DNA of 13,298 nt from Nitrospira sp. (GTDB taxonomy: Bacteria > Nitrospirota > Nitrospiria > Nitrospirales > Nitrospiraceae), in NCBI GenBank assembly GCA_015904055.1, contig JABMDE010000030.1, positions 1-13,298 of the forward strand. The letters run 5' to 3'. The notes beneath the pieces were generated by a model. The model did no database searches and was not told the DNA's origin. It saw only the letters and a program-made list of their open reading frames with translations. Positions 1-7,024 of this stretch are shown piece after piece (within the stretch, counting starts at the first letter, position 1; each line of letters opens with the position of its first letter). A program made the position numbers and the translations under genes.

Positions 1-95
1 TTTACGCAGCTTGCCGCACGGTTGCGCTCGACACGGTCTCTTGGGTAAGAACATATCGCACACAGCCTTGGATTTCACAGAGCCATCGACCGACT

Positions 96-1250
96 ATGAT
101 GCATCGTAACCATCTCATCCTGAGCATTGCGGCCGCCTGTTTTCTTGTCATCTTTGTCATTGAAGAGTTTGCGCCTGCCAACGTCGTGGGCGCCTATGGC
201 TATGTGCTGCCGATTTTGCTGGTCGCCATCCTTCGAAACCGAGCGCTGATGCTGGTGACGGTGCTGGCGTGTGTCGCTGCAACCTATTCAGGTCTGTTGC
301 AGCCGACCAAGCCTGGGCGGTTTCAGGCGGCGGTCATTAATCGGAGTGTTGTTGCCGGGATGTTGCTGCTGGTCGCATATCTGGGCATACGTTGGGAGGA
401 ACGCAAAGCCCGCGAGGCGGAGACGCGAGCGGCGCTGGCGCAAGAGACGGAAAATCTTCTGAAGGCCAATGCGCAGCTCGTCGAGGCGAAGGATCGGCTC
501 AACCGGTCTGAACGGCTGGCTGCGGTAGGCCAATTGGTGGCGTCGGTGGCGCATGAGGTCGGGACGCCCTTGCATTCGATCGCCTGGCATGTGCAAGCGC
601 TGGCCGAGGAGCCGGCCTTGACGTCTGATATGAGGAAGCGGGTGACCGTTATTGATGAGCAGCTGACGCGAGTGGTGCGAATTATTCAGGATTTGTTGTC
701 CTCGACGCGGCCTCGCCAGCCTCAACCCAAGTGGCTGCCGGTGAAACAGGTGATCAATCCTGTGGCCGCACTCATGGAGCCGGCCTTCCATGCGAAAGAA
801 ATCGTATTAACGGTGGTGATTCCTGAGCACCTTCCTCTCGCCTGGGCCGATGCAGAAAAAATGCATCAAGTGCTGGTCAATCTCTTGGCCAACGCCTTAG
901 CCGCCACACCGCCTCATGGAATCGTGACGGTTTCAGTGGAAAGCCGCCCGGTTTTGCCGGATGAATTTGAGCGAGGCCGCCGTGTGGCCGAGGCGATGTC
1001 GCCGCTGGTTATTGCGATTGCCGTGCAGGATACGGGATGCGGTATGCCGGAAGCCGATGCCCAGAAAGCCTTTGAGCCGTTTTTCACCACGAAGGCGGTT
1101 GGCAAGGGGACCGGCCTAGGGTTATTCTTGAGCCGCGAAACGGTTGTGGCCCATGGGGGTGAGCTTTTGATCAAGAGTGAGATGGGACGCGGTACCACCG
1201 TGACGATGACGTTGCCCGGATTGCAGACTGAGCCGGCGGTGACAGCATGA
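96..1250 (+). CDS. Membrane-bound sensor histidine kinase (NtrB/AtoS style)
   Basis: This is the sensor half of a two-component system: it autophosphorylates a histidine and passes the phosphate to the regulator encoded next. The first ~100 of 384 residues hold about four hydrophobic segments (roughly 8-21, 33-46, 51-67, 85-98) with very short loops. Input is therefore probably sensed in or at the membrane, since there is no large periplasmic domain. A charged, probably coiled-coil stretch (~101-140) leads to the HisKA H-box, with H153 in VAHEVGTPLHS. The HATPase has the N-box (N262, N266), the G1 box DTGCGMP (312-318), the F-box FEPFFTTK and the G2 box GKGTGLGL (336-343), so it looks active. 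The frame stays open upstream to the window edge, but no ATG, GTG or TTG precedes ATG 96, and no clear Shine-Dalgarno is seen. It overlaps the regulator by ATGA, implying one operon. The signal is unknown. Confidence 0.93.
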   Translation: MMHRNHLILSIAAACFLVIFVIEEFAPANVVGAYGYVLPILLVAILRNRALMLVTVLACVAATYSGLLQPTKPGRFQAAVINRSVVAGMLLLVAYLGIRWEERKAREAETRAALAQETENLLKANAQLVEAKDRLNRSERLAAVGQLVASVAHEVGTPLHSIAWHVQALAEEPALTSDMRKRVTVIDEQLTRVVRIIQDLLSSTRPRQPQPKWLPVKQVINPVAALMEPAFHAKEIVLTVVIPEHLPLAWADAEKMHQVLVNLLANALAATPPHGIVTVSVESRPVLPDEFERGRRVAEAMSPLVIAIAVQDTGCGMPEADAQKAFEPFFTTKAVGKGTGLGLFLSRETVVAHGGELLIKSEMGRGTTVTMTLPGLQTEPAVTA

Positions 1251-2683
1251 GGGGATCGATGCATACGGCGACTATTCTTGTAGCCGACGACGACGCGGTT
1301 GCGCGTGAACTCTTGGCCGATGCCTTGAAGCAGGAAGGCTATGCGGTTGAGGCATTTCAGAGCGGAGAAGAGGTCATCGCTCGCGGGCGCCAGGGGCGTG
1401 TGGATCTGGTACTGACCGATATCCGCATGGGCGCGGTCGATGGACTGACGGTCTTGCGGGAATTCAAGCGGATGAGTCCTGATACCGCGGTGGTGGTGTT
1501 GACGGCATTCGGGTCACTGGAAGGCGCAATCGAAGCGATCAAACAAGGGGCGTACGACTATCTGGCGAAGCCGTTCAAAAAAGAGGAAATCAAACTCGTC
1601 GTGCACCGGAGCCTCGATCATTGCCATCTGGTACGGGAGAACGCTCGATTTCGCGAGGAACTCAAGGGCAAGAGTAAAGGAATGGATGAGTGGTCGCCGC
1701 TGGTGGGCAGCAGTCCGGCGATGCTTGAAGTGTATAAGTTGGTCGCCCGGGTGACCGACAGCAAGAGTACGGTGTTGCTGCAAGGAGAAAGTGGAACCGG
1801 AAAAGAACTGATTGCGCGGGCGATCCATGCGAATGGGCCTCGCCGGGACAAGCCGTTCATTCCGGTCAACTGCGGTGCGCTGCCGGATACGCTGTTGGAG
1901 TCAGAAATGTTCGGGTATGAGAAGGGTGCGTTTACCGGCGCAGTCGGCATGAAAGCCGGGCTATTCGAAGCTGCGAACGGCGGCACCCTGTTTTTAGACG
2001 AAATCGGAGAGCTTGGTCCGGCATTACAGGTCAAGCTGCTGCGCGTCATGCAGGACCAGGAAGTGCGTCGTGTCGGCGGCACGGGATCGGTCAAGGTGGA
2101 CGTGCGGATCATTACGGCGACGAACCGAAATTTGGAGCAGTACGTCAAGGAAGGAAAGTTCCGTGATGACCTCTACTATCGGTTGAATGTCGTCCGGATT
2201 ACCCTGCCTTCGTTGGTGGAGCGCCGGGAAGATATTCCGATGTTGGCGCACCATTTTCTCCAGAAGGCGTCATCCGGAGGGCCGAGTGTCGTTCGAGGGC
2301 TGCTTCCGGAAACCATTGCCGTGCTCACGCAATACCGGTGGCCTGGTAATGTGCGGGAGCTTGAGAATGCGATCGAACGGGCGGTGTCCTTGAGTCATGG
2401 ACCGCTCGTGACACCGGAAGATTTACCTGAGGCGGTGCGCCAGGGCTCTCACGATGAGGGAGACCGGAAGTTATCCCAAGAGGATTCGACGCATGATGCC
2501 TATCTGACGTTGGAGGAAGTGGAGAAACGGCACTTGATTCGTGTGCTGAAAGAGACGAAGGGGAATAAAGTCAAAGCCGCAAAAATTCTAGGAATCGATA
2601 GGCGCACGCTCTATCGCATGGCGGAACGGTTTGGTCTGGACATCGGCGAAGAGGCTGAAGGGACAGAAAAGGAACCTGCGTAG
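1247..2683 (+). CDS. NtrC-family sigma54-dependent response regulator
   Basis: This cytoplasmic enhancer-binding activator is switched on by the preceding kinase and drives sigma54 promoters. Domains in order: receiver (~8-125) with acidic pocket D14-D16, phosphoacceptor D58 (LTDIR), T86 and K108; AAA+ domain (~150-380) with Walker A GESGTGKE (180-187), the sigma54-contacting loop GAFTGA (227-232), Walker B GGTLFLDEIGE (245-255) and the WPGNVREL motif (365-372); Fis-type HTH at about 440-463 (KAAKILGIDRRTLYR). Its length of 478 aa is normal for the family and all key residues are present. ATG 1247 overlaps the kinase stop. An in-frame ATG at 1259 has AGGGG four bases upstream and is a good alternative start, giving a protein four residues shorter. 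No -24/-12 promoter was recognised in the window, so its targets are unknown. Confidence 0.95.
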   Translation: MRGSMHTATILVADDDAVARELLADALKQEGYAVEAFQSGEEVIARGRQGRVDLVLTDIRMGAVDGLTVLREFKRMSPDTAVVVLTAFGSLEGAIEAIKQGAYDYLAKPFKKEEIKLVVHRSLDHCHLVRENARFREELKGKSKGMDEWSPLVGSSPAMLEVYKLVARVTDSKSTVLLQGESGTGKELIARAIHANGPRRDKPFIPVNCGALPDTLLESEMFGYEKGAFTGAVGMKAGLFEAANGGTLFLDEIGELGPALQVKLLRVMQDQEVRRVGGTGSVKVDVRIITATNRNLEQYVKEGKFRDDLYYRLNVVRITLPSLVERREDIPMLAHHFLQKASSGGPSVVRGLLPETIAVLTQYRWPGNVRELENAIERAVSLSHGPLVTPEDLPEAVRQGSHDEGDRKLSQEDSTHDAYLTLEEVEKRHLIRVLKETKGNKVKAAKILGIDRRTLYRMAERFGLDIGEEAEGTEKEPA

Positions 2684-2694
2684 TGTCACGCAAC

Positions 2695-2725
2695 AGCAGC
2701 CACAGGCTGATGGCCTGTGGCTGCT
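2695..2725. terminator. Hairpin between convergent operons, likely bidirectional terminator
   Basis: A perfect 13-bp inverted repeat (AGCAGCCACAGGC and its complement) has a 5-nt loop, TGATG. It starts 11 nt after the response-regulator stop and ends 11 nt before the stop of the convergent lipoprotein gene. No T-tract follows on either strand, so it is not a classic intrinsic terminator. Its position suggests a shared transcription end or an RNA-stabilising 3' structure. The hairpin is seen; the function is inferred. Confidence 0.6.
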
Positions 2726-2736
2726 ACAGAGCGGCG

Positions 2737-3216
2737 TTATTGCAATTTGAAGAAGGATTGTGTCGTGTACGGGTGCGACACGATCTTCAACTTATTCTTG
2801 ATCAGGCGGAGTTGATTTTCAGAGGTTTCGGGGTACGGGGTCTTGATAGGGCCATAGCTGTCAAACAACGTGCGCTTGCCTTCTGCCAGCACATTCAGGG
2901 TGAGCTGAGTCGTCTGGCCATCCCCCGGTGTGACTGTGGCTTCAACGCGGCTCTTGACGACGCCCCAGCAACAGCGGTACAGACTTTCTATCCCGCCATT
3001 TTCCTCGCGATACCCTGTTGTCACTGTTGTGTTGTCTTTCCAGACGATATTCTGATAGCCGCTCGTGGTCAGGACCTGCGTGACGGCTTGTTTGACTTGG
3101 TCCGGTGGAGCCGCGAGCTTGGCTTGAATAGCATCAGGGCGCGGAGCCTGTGAGGCGCAGCCCAGTCCTGTCAGTAGCAGTACGGACACAAGAGCCCATC
3201 CAGTCTGTCGCATCAT
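2737..3216 (-). CDS. Small putative lipoprotein, unknown function
   Basis: The protein has about 159 residues and begins with a short hydrophobic export signal ending in TGLGCASQ, with Cys20 as the candidate lipidated residue. The box is imperfect: Gly rather than Leu/Val/Ile at -3. Secretion is likely; lipidation is less certain. The mature part alternates beta-prone segments (TTVTTGYREE, KSRVEATVTPG, TQLTLNVLAEG), with a Cys-Cys pair in YRCCWG. I do not recognise the family. The start is set at 3216 because GGAGGTG (3221-3227, minus strand) sits 4 nt upstream of ATG 3216 and 7 nt upstream of ATG 3213; the in-frame ATG at 3237 lacks such a site. It is the last gene of the mod-led minus-strand cluster and starts 17 nt after the RAM-domain gene stop, so it is probably co-transcribed. 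Confidence 0.75.
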   Translation of the reverse strand: MMRQTGWALVSVLLLTGLGCASQAPRPDAIQAKLAAPPDQVKQAVTQVLTTSGYQNIVWKDNTTVTTGYREENGGIESLYRCCWGVVKSRVEATVTPGDGQTTQLTLNVLAEGKRTLFDSYGPIKTPYPETSENQLRLIKNKLKIVSHPYTTQSFFKLQ

Positions 3217-3233
3217 CGTGCACCTCCGTGGGA

Positions 3234-3653
3234 TCATCGCGTTAGACTCTCCGCCAGTTTGTACACCATATGGGTATCAGTCTGAACCACGCCTTCAATG
3301 CCATGAAGTCGGGTCAAGACCAGCTGCGTCAAGGCGTCTTGATCTGCAATCTCCGCCACCGCAATAATATCGGGTTTTCCCCAACAGGGATCGATGCTCT
3401 TGATCTCCTTGATTTGCGCCAAGGATTTTACAACGGAAGATGTCTGCCCCGGCTGCACATTGATCATGATATACGCACGATCAAACATCAGGGAGAGTCC
3501 CGTTTCAGGCGCATGAATCGTATGGGGGACGGTTGCTGACGCCATGTCGCTGTCACTATAGCGAAGTAGCGGAACTGCTGTCAACGGAGGCTTTGGCTTG
3601 GAACGGGAAGGCGGAAACGGGGGCACGGATTTCTTGAGTTTTGGTTTTTCCAT
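3234..3653 (-). CDS. Stand-alone Lrp/AsnC-type effector (RAM) domain protein
   Basis: The C-terminal ~80 of 139 residues match the ligand-binding/oligomerisation domain of Lrp/AsnC regulators. The pattern runs AYIMINVQPGQ (beta 1), SVVKSLAQIKEIKSID (helix), KPDIIAVAEIADQDALTQLVL, then GIEGVVQTDTHMVYKL. No helix-turn-helix precedes it. The first ~55 residues are Lys/Pro-rich and probably disordered (PKLKKSVPPFPPSRSKPKPP). Stand-alone RAM domains are known to bind small molecules such as amino acids or to co-assemble with Lrp proteins, so a ligand-sensing role is inferred. ATG 3653 lies 15 nt after the upstream gene stop and only a weak GAGTGA precedes it. In-frame ATGs at codons 37 and 56 would give the domain alone and cannot be excluded. 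The gene is wedged between the nuclease-like gene and the lipoprotein gene in the same direction. Confidence 0.8.
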   Translation of the reverse strand: MEKPKLKKSVPPFPPSRSKPKPPLTAVPLLRYSDSDMASATVPHTIHAPETGLSLMFDRAYIMINVQPGQTSSVVKSLAQIKEIKSIDPCWGKPDIIAVAEIADQDALTQLVLTRLHGIEGVVQTDTHMVYKLAESLTR

Positions 3654-3668
3654 GGGTTCACTCTGGGT

Positions 3669-5270
3669 TTACTTCGGTGCGACAAGCACTTCGACGTTAT
3701 AGCGGTCGCTGATGCGGGTTAAGTCTGTTTCAAGTCGTTTGGGGCTCCCAATACGGCCTTCTGGATCGTACACAAAGCAAAAAAGAGTGGTGCATTTGTT
3801 ACGGGCTGAGTAGAAGGCCGAATCTGTTGAGACTTGCTCGGCAATGTCCTTCGTGGTCATGCCGGATCTGGTCTTTTTTGCCACGATCGCAATCTGTTCC
3901 CTGTTCAGGAGGATCGTGGTTCGAGGGAGGCTTCCCGCATAAGGCGGTGTCCATTCGTCTGTTCCAACCTCATCGAATTCCATCTTTAATAGAGCGCGCA
4001 AGAGGTCTTGCAAGTCGTAGTCGTCTTCGATCTCGACTGTTGGTCGGGAGTCTTTTCTGAGGCGCAATTGCCGTGCAACGGCATGCAGCCGAAGACAGAC
4101 TTTTCGGACAAGCTTGAGTGTTTCTTGCTCAGACAGAGATGGGAATGGCGGCATATCAAGCGTGTCGAAGGCCGTCATTGATGACGTAGATACGGGTGGT
4201 GTGGGCACAGGCGAATGTGTCGGTTGCTCTGGGACGGGACGTATTTCTTGGGTTGAGGAAACCGCCTGGGCCTGGGCCGGTACGCTGGCTGGTGCCGGAG
4301 GTGGCACACTGGCCGATGGTGTTTGAACGGGATGAATTTCTTGGGTTGAGGAAACCGCCGGGGCCTGGGCTGGTACGCTGATTGTTGCCGGAGGTGTCAC
4401 ATTGGCCGATGGTGTTTGAACGGGATGAATTTCTTGGGTTGAGGAATGGGGTGTCACGCTGGTTGTTGCCGGAGGTGGCACGCTGGCCGATAGTGTTGGA
4501 GCGGGACGAATTTCTTGGGTCGAGGAAACCGCCGGGGCCTGAGGCGTCACGCTGGCTGGTGCCGGAGGTGGCACATTGGCCGATGGCGTTTGAACGGGAC
4601 GAATTTCTTGGGTTGAGGAAACCGCCGGGGCCTGGGGCGTCACGCTGGCTGGTGCCGGAGGTGGCACACTGGCCGATGGTGTTGGAGTCTGGCGTACTTC
4701 TTGGGTTGAAGAGTAGACCGGCGCCGTAGTTGTCGCGACTGGCTTGAGTGGGGGTGCTATTGGTTGAGTGGTTGAAGCTGTGGTTGATCGGTGCGGCGCC
4801 GCGGGAGTAGTCGGTGTATGAGGCACAGGTTGAGCGATTGTCTTCTGTGTGGTTGGTTGAACCAGCCGCATTTGTGCAGTGGTTGAGGGATGTATCTTTT
4901 GGGTTTCCCGAACGACGATCGGCGGCGGCTTGATCCCTTGGAGTTCCAACTTCTTGTCCTCCAAGGTACGTATCAGGCCCTTGACCGCGGCAATGCTGTG
5001 GGCCGCTTCCGTTTTGCTTGACGTGCGAAGCTTATAATTGCGATAGGCCTGAAACTCTTGAGATCGTTCTCCAAACACGCGTTTGACGCATTCGCGGAAC
5101 TGTAATTCAGCCTTGCTCCTGGCGGCATCGCGATAGGGGAATCCCTCTTGGCTGAAATCGTTGATCGCAGCGAGGACTTCCTGAAGCTTGCTCGTCCCGG
5201 TTTCGATTTCTTCGAGAGAGATCGGTTTGGGCTGAATCTGAATGTTGTCTGCTGCGCGTGTACGTGCCAT
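3669..5270 (-). CDS. DpnII/MboI-type nuclease-fold protein with replaced catalytic residues and a repeat linker
   Basis: The protein has 533 residues in three parts. Residues 18-112 are an unrecognised, probably helical, charged domain (FPYRDAARSKAELQFRECVK). Residues ~115-370 are a Pro/Thr/Ser/Ala-rich linker with six copies of a 31-residue repeat. Residues ~385-533 follow the REase_DpnII-MboI pattern: a long helix, DYDLQDLLRALL, F-DEV-DEWTPPYAGS, RTTILL, IVAKKTRSG, CTTLFCFVYDPEGRI and a C-terminal VEVLVAP strand. In active relatives I recall R-x-DFLL then E-x-K. Here the Asp is Thr452 and the Glu is Val463, with Lys465 kept, so DNA cleavage is unlikely and a binding or scaffold role is more plausible. 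No Shine-Dalgarno precedes ATG 5270, which lies inside the modC frame, so translation may depend on modC. No cognate methyltransferase is nearby. The family assignment is from memory of the motif. Confidence 0.8.
   Translation of the reverse strand: MARTRAADNIQIQPKPISLEEIETGTSKLQEVLAAINDFSQEGFPYRDAARSKAELQFRECVKRVFGERSQEFQAYRNYKLRTSSKTEAAHSIAAVKGLIRTLEDKKLELQGIKPPPIVVRETQKIHPSTTAQMRLVQPTTQKTIAQPVPHTPTTPAAPHRSTTASTTQPIAPPLKPVATTTAPVYSSTQEVRQTPTPSASVPPPAPASVTPQAPAVSSTQEIRPVQTPSANVPPPAPASVTPQAPAVSSTQEIRPAPTLSASVPPPATTSVTPHSSTQEIHPVQTPSANVTPPATISVPAQAPAVSSTQEIHPVQTPSASVPPPAPASVPAQAQAVSSTQEIRPVPEQPTHSPVPTPPVSTSSMTAFDTLDMPPFPSLSEQETLKLVRKVCLRLHAVARQLRLRKDSRPTVEIEDDYDLQDLLRALLKMEFDEVGTDEWTPPYAGSLPRTTILLNREQIAIVAKKTRSGMTTKDIAEQVSTDSAFYSARNKCTTLFCFVYDPEGRIGSPKRLETDLTRISDRYNVEVLVAPK
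4229..4712 (-). repeat. Six in-frame tandem repeats of 93 bp (31 aa) within the nuclease-like gene
   Basis: The marker TTCTTGGGTTGAGG (plus strand) recurs at 4245, 4338, 4431, 4512 (one base changed), 4605 and 4698 (one base changed). Spacings are 93, 93, 81, 93 and 93 bp. In the protein, SSTQE starts at residues 187, 218, 249, 276, 307 and 338. Each unit reads roughly SSTQEIRPVQTPSANVPPP followed by an AP-rich half. One unit is 12 bp (4 codons) short, so the frame is kept. The nucleotide similarity indicates recent expansion. The first and last units grade into non-repeated Pro/Thr-rich sequence. Confidence 0.92.
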
Positions 5271-6331
5271 AGCGGTGTGGGGAAAGTGTAGCGATGCCCG
5301 GGCTTTATCCCGAGGTTCACCAGCGATTTTCTGGTGATGCTGGCAATGAGAGGGGCTCCGATATCTAACAACACGTCTACTGACGACTGATCGATGTCAC
5401 GGATTTCCGTGACGGTGGCTTCTAATAGGTTCAGTACGCTGGTCGGTGAAGTGATTCGACCTACGACGAGGCTGACGTCGTTGGACAGAATGTGGACACG
5501 CACGGATTGTCCGATGTCGACCGACCGAAGCGGCACAAAGAGGGTGTGTTCGTTGAAAGCGAGCTGTGTGAGGCCATATTGCGGGTCGTGTCCTGCTACC
5601 TGAGCGTCTAAGACGGCGCCGACACGAGGCGATCCGAAACTCCCTCGAAACTCCAGAGACGTCAGGATGTCATTCAACCTGCCGATTCCTGCGACCCTCC
5701 CTGCTTGTAGCAGAACAACCCGGTCAGCCAGTTGGAGAATTTCGCTCATGGCATGACTGACGTAGATCACCGGAATCGCCAGTTCCTCATGCAACCGACG
5801 GATGAACGGAAGGAGTTCCTGCTTTCGCTGAATATCGAGGGAGGCCAACGGCTCATCCATCAAGAGCAATCTGGGGCTTGTCAGGAGTGCCCGACCGATT
5901 GCCGTGCGTTGCTGCTCGCCGCCGGAGAGGTGATGAATGCGGCGTTCAAGTAAATGTCCGATGTCCAGAATTTTAACGACCTGTTCGACCGCAATGCGCC
6001 GTTCCTCCGAGCGAATGCGGTTGTACCCATACAGAAGATTCGAACGGACATTGTAGTGGGGGAACAATCGAGGTTCCTGGAATACGTATCCGATCGGTCT
6101 GTTGTGGAGCGGCCGGCACAGGTCTCTTGTCTCGTCTTGCCATATGTCGTCGCCGAACTGCATGAATCCGCCGGAGGCCCGCTCCAAGCCAGCCAGGCAT
6201 CGCAGCAACGTTGTTTTTCCAGAGCCTGAGGGGCCGAAGAGCACGGTGATGCCCGATGCCGGCATATCCAGATCGACATGGAAGTGGAAGCTCGGATAGT
6301 GAAGGTCAAATCGCGCAATCAAGCGGTTCAT
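4973..6331 (-). CDS. modC: Molybdate ABC transporter ATPase ModC, with an abnormal C-terminal extension
   Basis: This is the cytoplasmic ATPase that powers molybdate uptake through ModB. Residues 1-230 form the ABC domain: Walker A GPSGSGKT (33-40), Q-loop Q85, signature LSGGEQQR (135-142), Walker B LLLMDE (155-160), switch H193. Residues ~290-350 form the Mop/TOBE-like molybdate-sensing domain seen in ModC. The family is normally about 350-360 residues, and codon 354 here coincides with the start of the next gene. Residues 355-452 are simply the out-of-frame reading of that gene's N-terminus, rich in Arg, Ser and Lys, and resemble no TOBE sequence. The original stop has probably been lost by mutation or frameshift near 5270-5310. 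ATG 6331 overlaps the modB stop (ATGA) without its own Shine-Dalgarno, indicating translational coupling. A functional protein of ~354 residues plus a junk tail is the simplest reading. Confidence 0.9.
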   Translation of the reverse strand: MNRLIARFDLHYPSFHFHVDLDMPASGITVLFGPSGSGKTTLLRCLAGLERASGGFMQFGDDIWQDETRDLCRPLHNRPIGYVFQEPRLFPHYNVRSNLLYGYNRIRSEERRIAVEQVVKILDIGHLLERRIHHLSGGEQQRTAIGRALLTSPRLLLMDEPLASLDIQRKQELLPFIRRLHEELAIPVIYVSHAMSEILQLADRVVLLQAGRVAGIGRLNDILTSLEFRGSFGSPRVGAVLDAQVAGHDPQYGLTQLAFNEHTLFVPLRSVDIGQSVRVHILSNDVSLVVGRITSPTSVLNLLEATVTEIRDIDQSSVDVLLDIGAPLIASITRKSLVNLGIKPGHRYTFPTPLWHVHAQQTTFRFSPNRSLSKKSKPGRASFRKSSLRSTISAKRDSPIAMPPGARLNYSSANASNACLENDLKSFRPIAIISFARQAKRKRPTALPRSRA

Positions 6332-6993
6332 GATACGTGTATGGGGAATCGGCGGTTTGCAATGTAGACCGCCAGCAGGACTAGAAACGAAAACATCAGC
6401 ATGGCAGCCGATATCATGTGCGCATGGCCGTATTCCATAACTTCAACGTGTTCGAAGATCGTGGTGGACAGCACACGTGTCTGCCCGGGTATCGATCCCC
6501 CGACCATGAGGACCACGCCAAACTCCCCAACGGTATGGGCGAATCCAAGCACGATCGCGCTGATGTAGCCCCGTAACGCCATCGGGGATAGCACGGTCAG
6601 AAAGGCATCCAGCTTGGAGGCACGCAGCGACCAGGCTGCTTCAAGCGGTGCGTTGCCGACGGCTTCAAACGCGCCTTGAAGTGGCTGTATCACAAACGGC
6701 ATGGAATAAAAGACTGAGGCAATGACGAGTCCGGTGAAGGTGAATGCCAAATTGACATTTGCCAATTGGCCGAGCGGTCCATAGGGGCCGAGCGTGATGA
6801 GGATGTAAAACCCAAGGACTGTGGGAGGCAGCACGATCGGCAGCGCGACCAGCGCTTCTATGACCGGTCTGAACGGAGAGCGGGTATGGGCCAGCCACCA
6901 CGCGAGCGGCGTCCCTACGATGAGCAGAACAATCACCGTCGATGTGGCCAGCCGCAAGGTGACCCACAGGGCACTCATGTCCATCTCCATCAT
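6328..6993 (-). CDS. modB: Molybdate ABC transporter permease ModB
   Basis: This inner-membrane channel subunit for molybdate has 221 residues (usual size ~220-230) and about five to six hydrophobic spans, starting with residues 8-35 and ending with 195-212. The cytoplasmic EAA loop that docks on ModC is present as EAAWSLRASK (118-127), followed by SPMALRGYISAIVLGFAH. The C-terminal half contains GEFGVVLMVGG and IPGQTRVLST, typical of ModB. ATG 6993 is the longest start. An internal ATG at codon 6 is preceded by GGAG with 6-nt spacing and may be the real start (MSALWVTL). It follows modA by 31 nt and overlaps modC by 4 nt, so it is the middle gene of modABC. Confidence 0.94.
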   Translation of the reverse strand: MMEMDMSALWVTLRLATSTVIVLLIVGTPLAWWLAHTRSPFRPVIEALVALPIVLPPTVLGFYILITLGPYGPLGQLANVNLAFTFTGLVIASVFYSMPFVIQPLQGAFEAVGNAPLEAAWSLRASKLDAFLTVLSPMALRGYISAIVLGFAHTVGEFGVVLMVGGSIPGQTRVLSTTIFEHVEVMEYGHAHMISAAMLMFSFLVLLAVYIANRRFPIHVS

Positions 6994-7024
6994 GTTTTTA
7001 TCTCTGGTTCCTCTGGATCGCCAG

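Noticed and set aside
1..48. Possible 3' end of an upstream plus-strand gene (frame 1 ends in TAA at 46-48)
   Set aside because: Only 15 codons are visible and nothing in them is recognisable; other frames are open too.
2683..3153. Plus-strand ORF of 156 codons starting at the response-regulator stop
   Set aside because: It is antisense to the lipoprotein gene, which has a ribosome-binding site and an export signal; the ORF also crosses the hairpin and has no plausible family features.
4114..4729. Plus-strand ORFs and CRISPR-like regular spacing in the repeat region
   Set aside because: The units are contiguous, without unique spacers, and stay in frame with the minus-strand protein; the plus-strand ORFs are antisense readings of the Pro/Thr-rich codons.
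3669..5270. Active restriction-modification system
   Set aside because: The two acidic catalytic residues are replaced and no methyltransferase gene is present in the window.
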